From SZUA-100 sp965248135 (GTDB taxonomy: Bacteria; Pseudomonadota; Alphaproteobacteria; Rhizobiales; Rhizobiaceae): a stretch of 64,000 nucleotides of DNA. Positions 35,376 to 44,244 of the stretch are shown in pieces. A program made the position numbers and the translations under genes. A model generated the notes under the pieces. That model ran no database searches and was not told the DNA's origin. It worked only from the letters and a program-made list of their open reading frames with translations. Position 1 is the stretch's first letter. The number at the start of each line of letters is the position of its first letter. The stretch lies in assembly GCA_965248135.1 (NCBI GenBank), contig CBDFIN010000012.1, forward strand, positions 2,356,001 to 2,420,000, given 5' to 3'.

Positions 35376-36818
35376 CTAACTGCAACCCTGGACCTTTGTC
35401 GTTCCTGTTTTGAAAACCGTATAGGTCTGATTGTCTTCATTGAACGACATCAGCACCTGCAGAGTGATTGGGGTATCAATCGCCGGGGGGCTTCCGTCGA
35501 CTAAAACCGTACCGGTCCACAATGGCGCGGGTGGCGGGTAGGACGACATCTCCACCACCGAATTATTGGAAACGGCGACACCTGCTGACGCGTTTAGCGA
35601 ACAGGAATACTCATCAATATCTGTAGCGCAGAAATTGGCACCGAAAGTTCCGTTATCCGTCTTCACATGGTTTCCGGTGACATTGATCGTGACGCTGACA
35701 TTTCGCGCAATGGCGTTTCCAATATCCTTCAGCACCAGTTTTGCCGGATCGGCGCTGCCGCAGGAGGCAACCAGCTTGCCATTGTCGAGAAATACCGGGC
35801 TGTTGGTCGGGAAACTGTAAATATTGCCCATTAGTGTATCCAGTGCCTGAATACGGTCCATCGTGTTACGGGATGTCCACTGATTTTGCACATAGGGTGC
35901 AAGCGGGATCAGTTTATATTGAATGTCGGTGCCGTCAACCTTCATCAGTGACACGTGCTGCAAATCGCCGGCATTGGCGGTACCTTGCTTGGTGGTGCCT
36001 CCGGTGGCGCCCATGACACGATAATTCACGCCGTCCAGGGTCAGTTGGGTCTGGTTATAGTGGAAATGACCGGCAATGACGGCATTGGCCTTATATTGTG
36101 CCAGCACCTGGTGGACGCGTGACCAGTCTGACCAATTGTACCACATTGGCTGATGCAGCAGCACGATAATGCCGTCCTTGCCGGCGGCGTTTGCGGCAAG
36201 ATCTGCGGTCAGCCAGTTGTACTGCGCGTCAGAAATTCTCGAGTAGAAGATATCGCCCCAGCGCGGGTCGGTATCTAAATGTTCAATCGAATACAGCACC
36301 ACAATGTGGTAGTTCTTGACATCGAAACTGTAGTAAAGATTATTGGCGGTCAGCGGATTAATGGCCGAATAAAGCTGCTGGAACAGCAGTTCGCGTGATC
36401 GGTCCGGCGAATTTTGAACAAAAGCCGGCGGGTTAACATCGTGATCGCCCACTGTCATATACCATTTGGCGGGAAGCTGGTTTAGAATTGCGGTGGCCTG
36501 GGCAAATCGGTTGCGGATTTCAGCTTCGCTCTGGGTGCTTTCCACCAAATCGCCCACATGGAGCACCACATCCATGCTCTCGCCCTTCAAAGTATCGACA
36601 CCCTGTTGCAAAACCTCATAGGCGGTGTCGAGATTGGCGGCTCCGGTCTGGTCACCGACAATGCCAATGGTGAGCGGGTCGGCTGATGCCGGGTTCGTGC
36701 GGATAAACATCGTGGTGGTTATGGTTGCCGCGATCACGGCAAGGACGAATGCAAGTTTGCGCATATCGGTGTTCCAGTGAGTGGATTGCGAAAACAAGGT
36801 GAAGAACCTGTCGGTCAT
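35376..36818 (-). CDS. Exported calcineurin-like metallophosphoesterase
   Basis: About 480 residues. A hydrophobic signal region (LAFVLAVIAATITTTMFI) precedes the metal-binding motifs IVGDQTG, LHVGDLVES, VGDHDVN, LLHQPMW and GHFHYNQ, in the order of the calcineurin-like fold; the first aspartate box is IGIVGD. The C-terminal 130 residues form a separate beta-rich domain (VLKDIGNAIARNVSVTINVT). I chose ATG 36818 with AAGGA upstream; ATG 36764 right before the signal is an alternative. It should act outside the cytoplasm on a phosphate ester. The gene downstream of a LecB-like lectin suggests a surface or extracellular role. Confidence 0.78.
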   Translation of the reverse strand: MTDRFFTLFSQSTHWNTDMRKLAFVLAVIAATITTTMFIRTNPASADPLTIGIVGDQTGAANLDTAYEVLQQGVDTLKGESMDVVLHVGDLVESTQSEAEIRNRFAQATAILNQLPAKWYMTVGDHDVNPPAFVQNSPDRSRELLFQQLYSAINPLTANNLYYSFDVKNYHIVVLYSIEHLDTDPRWGDIFYSRISDAQYNWLTADLAANAAGKDGIIVLLHQPMWYNWSDWSRVHQVLAQYKANAVIAGHFHYNQTQLTLDGVNYRVMGATGGTTKQGTANAGDLQHVSLMKVDGTDIQYKLIPLAPYVQNQWTSRNTMDRIQALDTLMGNIYSFPTNSPVFLDNGKLVASCGSADPAKLVLKDIGNAIARNVSVTINVTGNHVKTDNGTFGANFCATDIDEYSCSLNASAGVAVSNNSVVEMSSYPPPAPLWTGTVLVDGSPPAIDTPITLQVLMSFNEDNQTYTVFKTGTTKVQGCS

Positions 36819-36912
36819 AATAATTCCTTCCAATTTTCCAGGAATACAGCCGGTCATCGTCGAGGGCAGTTAAGCCACCAGTCTCTGCAGCCCCGTGCCA
36901 GGCGATTTTCTT

Positions 36913-37290
36913 TCAGCTCAATGGTTCCCACCAGACGAACTGCGCGACCGCATCATTGAAATCCTGGTCAACATGGTCTTCCGAAAGCATCACGCGCATG
37001 TTCATTGAGCCAACAATGCAGCCACCCGGAAACAGGCTTGATTCATTCCAGGTGGAACCGCCATCGCTCGAATATTGGCAATCAACCTGGTAAACCAGAT
37101 TCTGGTTTCCGCCCGGTGTGGTGAACGATTTTGTGCCGATGATGTGTTCGCCTTCACCATTGCCCTGCCATGACCATGCGCTGCCGCCACCGCTGGGCGG
37201 CGTGATAGTGATGCGTTGCAGATAGGCGGCGTTGGTGAAGCCGGTGCTATAGACGGCGGTTGAAGGAGGTAGTGTTATTGATGAGGCCAT
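36913..37290 (-). CDS. LecB/PA-IIL-like calcium-dependent lectin
   Basis: 125 residues. The end has SEDHVDQDFNDAVAQFVWW, closely following the SEDGTDNDYNDAVVVINW calcium-binding loop of Pseudomonas LecB, with Glu, two Asp, Asn and Asp in the ligand positions. The start ITLPPSTAVYSTGFTNAAYL also resembles the LecB N-terminus. No signal peptide is present, as in LecB. The C-terminus is EPLS after the tryptophans in place of a terminal glycine, so calcium completion across the dimer may differ. A fucose- or mannose-type ligand is expected from the family. It heads a minus-strand group with the phosphatase and YunG-like genes. Confidence 0.65.
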   Translation of the reverse strand: MASSITLPPSTAVYSTGFTNAAYLQRITITPPSGGGSAWSWQGNGEGEHIIGTKSFTTPGGNQNLVYQVDCQYSSDGGSTWNESSLFPGGCIVGSMNMRVMLSEDHVDQDFNDAVAQFVWWEPLS

Positions 37291-37823
37291 GTAACCAGTC
37301 CTTTAAAATATCAACGGGTATTTCACCGGCGCCAGCGATAAATTAGGCAATCCTGCACCGAAAGTTACAGGACAATTATCAACAGATACATACAAACAAA
37401 TTACCGTCGCATACTATTCTGATTTGTGCAATATGCTAAGATGTTATTATTTAGACTAGCGATGATCGCAAATTTTAGGAAATATGAATATTTGTATATT
37501 CTCCATGTACATGAAAGTTTGCCCTGGTTTTCGTATAAGTTTCTGGCGAATAAAAGAAAGTCACTTCCATTCAATGGTTTTTTGTTTAAAAATTGTTCCA
37601 AACCGGCGTTCGTGATGAATTCTGAACTAACGCCTGGCGATGAATGAGATTGATTGGGTGGCCGGTACCGTGTCATTAAATCTTGACTTCATTGCCGGCT
37701 TTGCTATATCAGGCGCTGTTAAAGGAGGCGTGGGAAAGACCGCGCCCTTTATGTTTTACCGCAACCGACTGAAAAAGACACGCCGCTTTAAGGTGAGCGT
37801 GGATCAGAGCACGAGGAATAAAG
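37291..37823 (+). promoter_or_regulatory. Gap before rplU, boundary of accessory and core DNA
   Basis: About 530 bases without a supported gene. The first 300 are AT-rich and hold only short frames without recognisable features. The last part must hold the rplU promoter and leader. I do not see a copy of the tRNA-Leu 3' end here, so the right end of the island is not defined. Confidence 0.4.
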
Positions 37824-38525
37824 ATGTTCGCAGTCATGAAAAGTGGAGGCAAGCAGTATTCTGTTGCCCCCGACGACCGTTTGAAGGTCGAGACGCTCGC
37901 CGGCGAGCCCGGTGATATTATTGAGATCAATGAGGTATTGATGGTCGGCAACGGCGACGACACCACCATTGGCGCGCCTTTTGTTGAAGGCGCCGCAATC
38001 GCCGTCGAGATTGTTGATCAGGGCCGTCATCGCAAGGTGATCGCGTTCAAGAAACGCCGCAGGCAAAACTCGCAGCGCACTATCGGTCATCGTCAAAGAT
38101 ATACCGAGATTTTGATTTCTGAGATTTTGACTGGCGGCGCGAAACCTTCCACGAAGGCAGCCAGCGCCAAGAAAACCGCCAAGCCGGCAGCCGAAGAAAA
38201 GGCCGCCAAGCCGGCGGTTGAAGAAAAAGCCGCAAAGAAGGCCACGCCAAGTGCTGAAGCTGACAAGAAACCGGCAAAGGTGGCTAAAAAGGAAGAGGCT
38301 GCAACCCTGTTCGCCGCGCCTGAAGGCGATGGAGATGACTTAAAGGTAATTGTCGGTATCGGGCCGGTGGCTGAAAAGCAGTTAAACGAGCAAGGCATCA
38401 CCACCTATGCGCAGGTTGCAAATTTCAGCGATGCGGATATTGTGCGCATCGACGAGGCTATGCCATTTAGCGCAGCACAGATCGAGACCTGGCGGGATCA
38501 GGCCAAAGAGCTGATCGAGAATTAA
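37824..38525 (+). CDS. rplU: Ribosomal protein L21 with long C-terminal extension
   Basis: Residues 1-103 are a normal bL21 (MFAVMKSGGKQYSVAPDDRL ... FKKRRRQNSQRTIGHRQRYT). A 70-residue linker of Ala, Lys, Pro and Glu repeats follows (KTAKPAAEEKAAKPAVEEKA), then a helix-hairpin-helix-like domain of about 60 residues (VIVGIGPVAEKQLNEQGITT). Total length is 233 against about 103 in most bacteria. Such extensions are known in Hyphomicrobiales. It is cotranscribed with rpmA 15 bases later. Confidence 0.95.
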   Translation: MFAVMKSGGKQYSVAPDDRLKVETLAGEPGDIIEINEVLMVGNGDDTTIGAPFVEGAAIAVEIVDQGRHRKVIAFKKRRRQNSQRTIGHRQRYTEILISEILTGGAKPSTKAASAKKTAKPAAEEKAAKPAVEEKAAKKATPSAEADKKPAKVAKKEEAATLFAAPEGDGDDLKVIVGIGPVAEKQLNEQGITTYAQVANFSDADIVRIDEAMPFSAAQIETWRDQAKELIEN

Positions 38526-38540
38526 GAGAAGGACTGAACA

Positions 38541-38810
38541 ATGGCCCACAAAAAAGCCGGTGGTTCCTCGCGCAATGGACGCGATTCAGAATCGAAACGC
38601 CTTGGAGTAAAGAAATATGGCGGCCAGGCTGTCATTCCCGGCAATATTATTGTTCGTCAACGCGGCACCAAACTGCACGCTGGCGACAATGTCGGCATGG
38701 GTAAAGACCACACTTTGTTTGCAAAATCCGAAGGTGCTGTGACATTCCGCAAAAAGGCCAATGGCCGCACCTATGTATCCGTGATGCCGAAACAGATGGC
38801 AGCGCAATAG
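38541..38810 (+). CDS. rpmA: Ribosomal protein L27
   Basis: 89 residues: MAHKKAGGSSRNGRDSESKR, then GGQAVIPGNIIVRQRGTK and the conserved C-terminus. It is a component of the large subunit near the peptidyl transferase centre. AGAGAAGGA precedes the ATG. The rplU-rpmA pair ends at the hairpin terminator at 38873. Confidence 0.97.
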   Translation: MAHKKAGGSSRNGRDSESKRLGVKKYGGQAVIPGNIIVRQRGTKLHAGDNVGMGKDHTLFAKSEGAVTFRKKANGRTYVSVMPKQMAAQ

Positions 38811-38872
38811 CCGGAATTCTTAATTACCGGCGTCACATCGACCCGGTAGATCAGCCAGATAAAGATCAAAGG

Positions 38873-38900
38873 GGAGATGGGATGCCATCTCCTCTTTTTC
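38873..38900 (+). terminator. Rho-independent terminator after rpmA
   Basis: GGAGATGG pairs with CCATCTCC across the loop GATG and is followed by TCTTTTTCTTT. It separates the ribosomal pair from the acetyltransferase gene. Confidence 0.85.
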
Positions 38901-38913
38901 TTTGGGGGCTACA

Positions 38914-39537
38914 ATGAATGATGAAAAAGAACAGATACACCAAATCCGCACAGAGCAGGACTGGTGGTTGTTGACCCGCAAGAGCAATATTCTGCTCACC
39001 GCTAACTTGATCTTGCGCAAGCTACAGCCAGAAGATGCCGGGCCAATGACCGATCTTGCCGGCAATATCAGCGTTTCGTCGATGACAGCGCGGGTGCCGC
39101 ATCCCTATTCACTGGAAGATGCCAAAGCCTTTATCAGCCGATGCCTTGCAGTTGAGGCCACGGGTTGCACCTATGCGGTAACCTTGGCCAAAAGCGGTGT
39201 TTTTATCGGTTGTTGCGGGCTCGGGTCGGGAAAAGGCGGCACTGCACCGAGACTCGGCTATTGGCTGGGCGAACCCTATTGGGGCAATGGCTATGGCACC
39301 GAGGCCGCCCATGCGCTGGTCGATCTCGCTTTCAAGACCACCAGCCATGAATTTGTCAATGCGTCTTGCCGCGTGATAAATCCGGCCTCCAGAAGAGTGC
39401 TCGAAAAATGCGGTTTTCAAAAGACCGACAATGGTATGATCGGTTCGCTTGCCACCGGCGCTAAAGTGCCGGTTGACTATTATGTGCTCGACCGCAATAC
39501 CTGGATCAGTTTGAAATCCTGGAGTGACAGCGCCTAG
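38914..39537 (+). CDS. GNAT-family N-acetyltransferase
   Basis: 207 residues with the RimJ/RimL-type GNAT pattern: ANLILRKLQPEDAGPMTDLA, the pyrophosphate-binding GYWLGEPYWGNGYGTEAAHA, and INPASRRVLEKCGFQKTDNG. It uses acetyl-CoA; the acceptor is unknown, perhaps a protein N-terminus. A GNAT gene between rpmA and obgE is usual in this group of bacteria. It starts at ATG 38914 just after the terminator. Confidence 0.88.
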   Translation: MNDEKEQIHQIRTEQDWWLLTRKSNILLTANLILRKLQPEDAGPMTDLAGNISVSSMTARVPHPYSLEDAKAFISRCLAVEATGCTYAVTLAKSGVFIGCCGLGSGKGGTAPRLGYWLGEPYWGNGYGTEAAHALVDLAFKTTSHEFVNASCRVINPASRRVLEKCGFQKTDNGMIGSLATGAKVPVDYYVLDRNTWISLKSWSDSA

Positions 39538-39568
39538 CAGTCACTCGATCTCAACGCGGAACGCAACC

Positions 39569-40615
39569 ATGAAATTTCTTGACCAATGCAGGGTATTTAT
39601 CCGTTCCGGCGATGGCGGTGCGGGCTCGGTTTCTTTTCACCGGGAAAAATTCGTCGAATATGGCGGGCCTGATGGTGGCGACGGGGGCCGTGGCGGCAAT
39701 GTCTGGGTCGAGGTGGTCAATGGTCTAAATACGCTGATAGATTTTCGTTATCAGCAGCATTTCAAGGCGAAGACCGGCTTGCATGGCATGGGCCGCAATC
39801 GCTCGGGCGCCAGGGGTGTTGATGTTGTGCTCAAAGTGCCGGTTGGCACCCAGATCTATGAGGAAGACAATGAGACGCTGATCGTCGATCTCGACGAAGA
39901 GGGCCAGCGTATATTGCTCGCAAGAGGTGGCAATGGTGGTTTCGGCAATGCCTATTTCAAGTCTTCAACCAATCAGTCGCCGCGCCATGCCAATCTTGGT
40001 CTTGAGGGAGAGGAGCGCTGGGTTTGGCTACGATTGAAACTGATAGCTGATGCCGGCATTATCGGCCTTCCCAACGCTGGCAAGTCAACGTTTCTGGCCA
40101 GTGTTTCGGCTGCAAAGCCGAAAATCGCCGACTATCCTTTTACCACACTTCACCCCAATCTCGGCGTTGCCGGAATTGATGAAAGCGAATTTGTTATCGC
40201 CGATATTCCGGGTCTTATAGAGGGTGCCCATATGGGTGCCGGCATTGGAGATCGGTTTCTCGGCCATGTGGAACGTACCAAGGTGCTGCTGCATCTGGTT
40301 TCGGCTCTTGAAGAAAATGTCGGCGAAGCCTACCGCACGATACGGGGCGAACTTTTCTCCTATGGCCAGGGCCTGGCTGAAAAGCCCGAATTGGTGGCGC
40401 TTTCCAAGACTGACGTTTTGAGCGCCGATGAATGCCGCGAAAAGAGTGAGATTTTGAAGGAAGCCAGTGGTGCAGCGCCGATGTTGCTTTCATCGGTCAC
40501 CCACCGGGGTACACAAGACGTTTTGCGAGTGCTGAAGAGCACGATCGTGCAGGAAAATCAACCACAAGAACAGCCAGGTGCCGATCCTCGCTGGCTACCA
40601 TTGGGTAATAACTGA
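39569..40615 (+). CDS. obgE: GTPase Obg
   Basis: 348 residues. The glycine-rich Obg domain (CRVFIRSGDGGAGSVSFHRE, GGPDGGDGGRGGNVWVEV) is followed by the G domain: G1 GLPNAGKSTF, G2 YPFTTLHPNL, G3 DIPGLIEGAH and G4 LSKTDVLS. The C-terminal extension is short. It is involved in ribosome assembly and growth control. ATG 39569 was chosen because the Obg fold starts there; the frame upstream overlaps the GNAT gene. Confidence 0.96.
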   Translation: MKFLDQCRVFIRSGDGGAGSVSFHREKFVEYGGPDGGDGGRGGNVWVEVVNGLNTLIDFRYQQHFKAKTGLHGMGRNRSGARGVDVVLKVPVGTQIYEEDNETLIVDLDEEGQRILLARGGNGGFGNAYFKSSTNQSPRHANLGLEGEERWVWLRLKLIADAGIIGLPNAGKSTFLASVSAAKPKIADYPFTTLHPNLGVAGIDESEFVIADIPGLIEGAHMGAGIGDRFLGHVERTKVLLHLVSALEENVGEAYRTIRGELFSYGQGLAEKPELVALSKTDVLSADECREKSEILKEASGAAPMLLSSVTHRGTQDVLRVLKSTIVQENQPQEQPGADPRWLPLGNN

Positions 40616-40659
40616 TATCGCGAAAGTTTCATAACCTCAACAATCTCACCGGCACTGCC

Positions 40660-41805
40660 ATGAAGACCAGACCCTCAAGTTACCAACGCATTACCATCAA
40701 GATTGGTTCATCGTTGCTTGTCGACCGTCACGACGGCCTAAAGATCGCGTGGCTGGAAAGTCTGGCGATGGATATCGCCAAAATGGCCCGCCAAGGTGCC
40801 GAGATCATGATCGTTTCATCCGGCGCCATCGCCTTGGGACGCAAGATACTCGGCCTGCCGCACAAGCCACTCAAGCTGGAAGAAAGCCAGGCGGCTGCGT
40901 CTGTCGGACAAATTGCATTGGCGCACGCCTATTCCGATATCCTTGGCAGGCATGGTCTTACCGCCGGGCAGATATTGCTGACCCTCGACGACACCGAAAA
41001 CCGCCGGCGCTTTCTTAATGCCCGCAATACTATTTCGGCCATGCTAAAATGGCGGTCTGTGCCGGTAATCAACGAAAACGATACCGTTGCCACTTCCGAA
41101 ATTCGCTATGGCGACAATGATCGGTTGGCGGCAAGGGTTGCCAGCATGATGAGTGCCGATCTTTTGGTGTTGTTGTCCGATGTCGATGGTCTTTATACCG
41201 CGCCACCGGATGAGAATCCCGCGGCTGAGTTTCTGCCGCAGGTGGACGCGATAACAGCTGAAATCGAGGCCATGGCCGGTAGTGCCGGTTCAGAACTTTC
41301 CCGTGGTGGTATGGTGACAAAAATAGAAGCCGGTAAAATCGCCACCAGAGCCGGTGCTGCTATGGTGATTGCTTCGGGCCTAAATCATCATCCGCTGAAG
41401 GCGCTGGACAATGGCGGCAAGGCTACCTGGTTCGCTCCGGTTGCCAATAATTCAAGAGCCAGAAAAAAATGGATCGCCGGGCAATTGGAAACCTGCGGTA
41501 TTCTGGTAATTGACGATGGCGCGGTCGGTGCTCTTGCCTCGGGTAAAAGCCTGCTTCCGGCCGGGGTCAGTGAAATCGAGGGTGGTTTTCAACGTGGCGA
41601 TACGGTGGCTATTGTCGATCACCACCGGCGGCTGCTCGGTCGCGGACTGGTGACATTCGATTTTGATGATGCAACAAAAATTATCGGTCGCCGCAGTACC
41701 GAAATTTCGGCTATACTGGGGTTTGAGAGACGGCCAGAGATCGTGCACCGCGACGATATGGTGCTCGAACTGGGAGGCCAAACCAAAGCGGCACAAGACA
41801 ACTAG
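40660..41805 (+). CDS. proB: Glutamate 5-kinase
   Basis: 381 residues. The amino acid kinase domain (ITIKIGSSLLVD, VSSGAIALGRKILGL, NENDTVATSEIRYGDNDRLA, RGGMVTKIEAGKIATRAGA) and a C-terminal PUA domain (LLPAGVSEIEGGFQRGDTVA) are complete. It phosphorylates glutamate, the first step of proline synthesis, and acts with proA downstream. Its TAG stop is the first part of a CTAGTGG palindrome (41802-41879). Confidence 0.96.
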   Translation: MKTRPSSYQRITIKIGSSLLVDRHDGLKIAWLESLAMDIAKMARQGAEIMIVSSGAIALGRKILGLPHKPLKLEESQAAASVGQIALAHAYSDILGRHGLTAGQILLTLDDTENRRRFLNARNTISAMLKWRSVPVINENDTVATSEIRYGDNDRLAARVASMMSADLLVLLSDVDGLYTAPPDENPAAEFLPQVDAITAEIEAMAGSAGSELSRGGMVTKIEAGKIATRAGAAMVIASGLNHHPLKALDNGGKATWFAPVANNSRARKKWIAGQLETCGILVIDDGAVGALASGKSLLPAGVSEIEGGFQRGDTVAIVDHHRRLLGRGLVTFDFDDATKIIGRRSTEISAILGFERRPEIVHRDDMVLELGGQTKAAQDN

Positions 41806-41879
41806 TGGTTCTGTGCCAACATTTGCATCCGCCAGCGGCTCGTACTTATGGCAAATGTTGGAATCATAAGAACCACTAG
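41802..41879. repeat. 78-bp CTAGTGG palindrome 1
   Basis: Ends CTAGTGGTTCT and AGAACCACTAG are exact inverse copies; the inner CCAACATTTGC pairs with GCAAATGTTGG. The element contains the proB stop codon. It is the first of several similar hairpins in the proB-proA gap. Confidence 0.75.
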
Positions 41880-41892
41880 CAAGTTGTTGAAT

Positions 41893-41970
41893 CTAGTGGA
41901 ATTTTGAATTTGACATTTGAAAAAGAATGATGTTGCAAATGGGACTCAAATGTCAAATTCATTCCACTAG
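41893..41970. repeat. 78-bp CTAGTGG palindrome 2
   Basis: The left arm CTAGTGGAAT, then GAATTTGACATTTGA, pairs with TCAAATGTCAAATTC and ATTCCACTAG. It has the same length and ends as palindrome 1 but a different interior. A further inverted pair (TGGATAGAA near 41971 and TTCTATCCA near 42050) follows it, sharing the CTAG boundary. Confidence 0.75.
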
Positions 41971-42065
41971 TGGATAGAACGAGACATCTGAATCCCCCGG
42001 TGCAAGGAGAAATTCTTCAATAACATACTAAAATGCCTCGATAATTCTATCCATCACCAAAGTAT

Positions 42066-42099
42066 CTAGCGGTTCGAAGCGTTAGATTCGAACCACTAG
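42066..42099. repeat. Short CTAG palindrome before proA
   Basis: CTAGCGGTTCGAA, an 8-base loop, then TTCGAACCACTAG. It has the same ends as the 78-bp elements with a shortened interior and lies 13 bases upstream of the proA start. Confidence 0.65.
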
Positions 42100-42112
42100 G
42101 AACGGGATCGAT

Positions 42113-43402
42113 ATGCTGCACAAACTGGCTGAAAAAGATGATCGCGCGGTTGCAGCCATCATGGCCACCATCGGCAAAAACGCCAAGGCGGCTGCAAGGC
42201 AACTAGCGACAACCGGCAGCAGGGCCAAGAATGCGGCACTAACAGGCGCGGCTGAGGCGATGGATGCCGAACGCGCCTCAATCATCGCTGCCAATGACCA
42301 GGACATGGAAGCCGGCGCCAGGAACGGGCTGTCGAAGCCCATGCTTGAACGGTTGCGGTTGGATGATGCGCGAATAGACGCGATCATTGAAAGCCTGAAG
42401 GATATTGCAGCGCTTGACGACCCTGTGGGCACAATCATTGCCGAGTGGGACCGGCCAAACGGCTTGCACATAGAGCGTGTGCGAACCCCGCTTGGGGTTA
42501 TCGGTGTGATCTTTGAAAGCCGCCCTAATGTTACCGCTGATGCCGGGGCGTTGTGTCTCAAATCGGGCAATGCGGCGATCCTGCGCGGCGGTTCGGATTC
42601 CTATCATTCTTCCCGTGCCATTCATCAATGTATGGTGGCGGGGTTGAAATCCGCCGGACTTGACGAACACGCGATCCAGATTATTCCAACCACCGATCGA
42701 AAAGCGGTCGGCGAAATGCTGGGTGGTCTTGGCGGCTGCGTTGATGTGATTGTACCGCGCGGTGGCGCCAGCCTGGTCGGGCGGGTGCAGCGTGAGGCCC
42801 GGGTGCCGGTCTTCGCTCATCTGGAGGGCCTGTGTCACGTCTATGTTGATGCCACCGCCAATATCGACATGGCCAGGGCCATTGTGGTCAATTCGAAAAT
42901 GCGGCGCACCAGTATTTGCGGTGCGGCCGAAACGCTGCTGGTCGACCGGGCAGCAAAAGAAAGCCACCTTGCACCATTGGTAGGCGCACTGGTTGAAGCC
43001 GGCTGCGAAGTGCGTGGCGATGCGGAAATTGGGGCAATTGTCGCTGACATTGCGCCAATAAATGACGACGATTGGGCAACCGAATATCTCGATGCGATAA
43101 TTTCTGTACGGCTGGTTGACGGCGTCGATGGCGCCATTGAGCATGTGCAAAAATGGTCCTCGCACCACACCGAAGCCATTGTTTGTGAAAATGCCGATGC
43201 GGTTGAAAAATTCATGAACAGCATCGACAGCGCAATATTGCTGCATAACGCCTCAACCCAGTTTGCCGATGGGGGTGAATTTGGTATGGGTGCGGAAATC
43301 GGTATCGCCACCGGCAAAATGCATGCCCGGGGTCCGGTTGGGGTGGAACAATTGTGCAGTTTCAAATATCAGGTTCGCGGCGCGGGTCAGACGCGACCGT
43401 GA
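42113..43402 (+). CDS. proA: Gamma-glutamyl phosphate reductase
   Basis: 429 residues of the aldehyde dehydrogenase fold; RTPLGVIGVIFESRPNVTAD, VIVPRGGASLVGRVQREARV and the catalytic Cys in SICGAAETLLVDR are present. It reduces glutamyl phosphate to the semialdehyde with NADPH. GGAACGGGATCG precedes the ATG. The nadD gene overlaps its stop (GTGA). Confidence 0.96.
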   Translation: MLHKLAEKDDRAVAAIMATIGKNAKAAARQLATTGSRAKNAALTGAAEAMDAERASIIAANDQDMEAGARNGLSKPMLERLRLDDARIDAIIESLKDIAALDDPVGTIIAEWDRPNGLHIERVRTPLGVIGVIFESRPNVTADAGALCLKSGNAAILRGGSDSYHSSRAIHQCMVAGLKSAGLDEHAIQIIPTTDRKAVGEMLGGLGGCVDVIVPRGGASLVGRVQREARVPVFAHLEGLCHVYVDATANIDMARAIVVNSKMRRTSICGAAETLLVDRAAKESHLAPLVGALVEAGCEVRGDAEIGAIVADIAPINDDDWATEYLDAIISVRLVDGVDGAIEHVQKWSSHHTEAIVCENADAVEKFMNSIDSAILLHNASTQFADGGEFGMGAEIGIATGKMHARGPVGVEQLCSFKYQVRGAGQTRP

Positions 43403-44046
43403 GTTCTGGCCAAACTTTGTCCCGGTTTTCTGATCCGTCGATACGTCGGGCCGTAAAAATGCCCCATGTCGAGAACGGCCAGCGTATTGGGCTGTTCGGC
43501 GGATCGTTCAATCCGCCCCATCAGGGCCATGTGCTGGTGTCCAACCTTGCATTGGAGCGACTGGAGCTTGACCAGATCTGGTGGATAGTGACGCCGGGAA
43601 ATCCGCTTAAGGATCACCGCGAGCTTGCACCGCTTGACGAGCGCCTGGACCTGTGCCGGTCGATCAATTCCCACCCCGCGGTGCGGGTCACGGCGCTTGA
43701 ACTGGCCCATCCGACCTCATATACGGCTGATACTGTTGCCTATATTCAGCAAAGAAACAAAAGTGTACGGTTTGTCTGGGTAATGGGCGCTGATAATCTT
43801 GCCGGATTTCACCGTTGGCAGCGCTGGCGTAAAATTGTCCGTACCATGCCAATTGCGGTAATCGACCGTCCTAGTTCAACCCTTTCCAGCCCCTCGTCGC
43901 TCGCCGCTCAGTTTCTTGCACGCACTCGTCTTGATGAGAGCGATGCCTCTTTGTTGGCAACAAGAAAACCGCCCGCATGGGTGATTATCCATGGTCCGCG
44001 TTCGCCGCTTTCATCGACCAAATTGAGACATCAAAGGCAGACGTGA
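43399..44046 (+). CDS. nadD: Nicotinate-nucleotide adenylyltransferase
   Basis: About 215 residues from a GTG overlapping the proA stop; an ATG at 43459 just before the core is an alternative. Motifs: GLFGGSFNPPHQGHVLVS with the HxGH site, WIVTPGNPLKD, WVMGADNLAGFHRWQRW and SPLSSTKLRHQ at the end. It makes deamido-NAD from nicotinate mononucleotide. The location before rsfS and rlmH is the usual one. Confidence 0.94.
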   Translation: MSSGQTLSRFSDPSIRRAVKMPHVENGQRIGLFGGSFNPPHQGHVLVSNLALERLELDQIWWIVTPGNPLKDHRELAPLDERLDLCRSINSHPAVRVTALELAHPTSYTADTVAYIQQRNKSVRFVWVMGADNLAGFHRWQRWRKIVRTMPIAVIDRPSSTLSSPSSLAAQFLARTRLDESDASLLATRKPPAWVIIHGPRSPLSSTKLRHQRQT

Positions 44047-44244
44047 AGGTTGTGTGTGAATAAAATTAAGGTCGATCCTTGAAAACAGACCAGAATCGAG
44101 CCTATCTTACCGTGTGGCCTGAATGGTTCTGGCCATCGTGGTGGGTGCTTTGGATTGCGTCCGCGGCAATTAAGTACAAAAAGAGAGAAAACAGCTCTGA
44201 ATTCAGTTGCACAAAAGGGAGTAGCTAAAACGCAAACTCCCGCA

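Noticed and set aside
41802..41879. Palindrome after proB as a simple Rho-independent terminator
   Set aside because: The hairpin is far too long, no T-run follows, and same-ended copies occur elsewhere.
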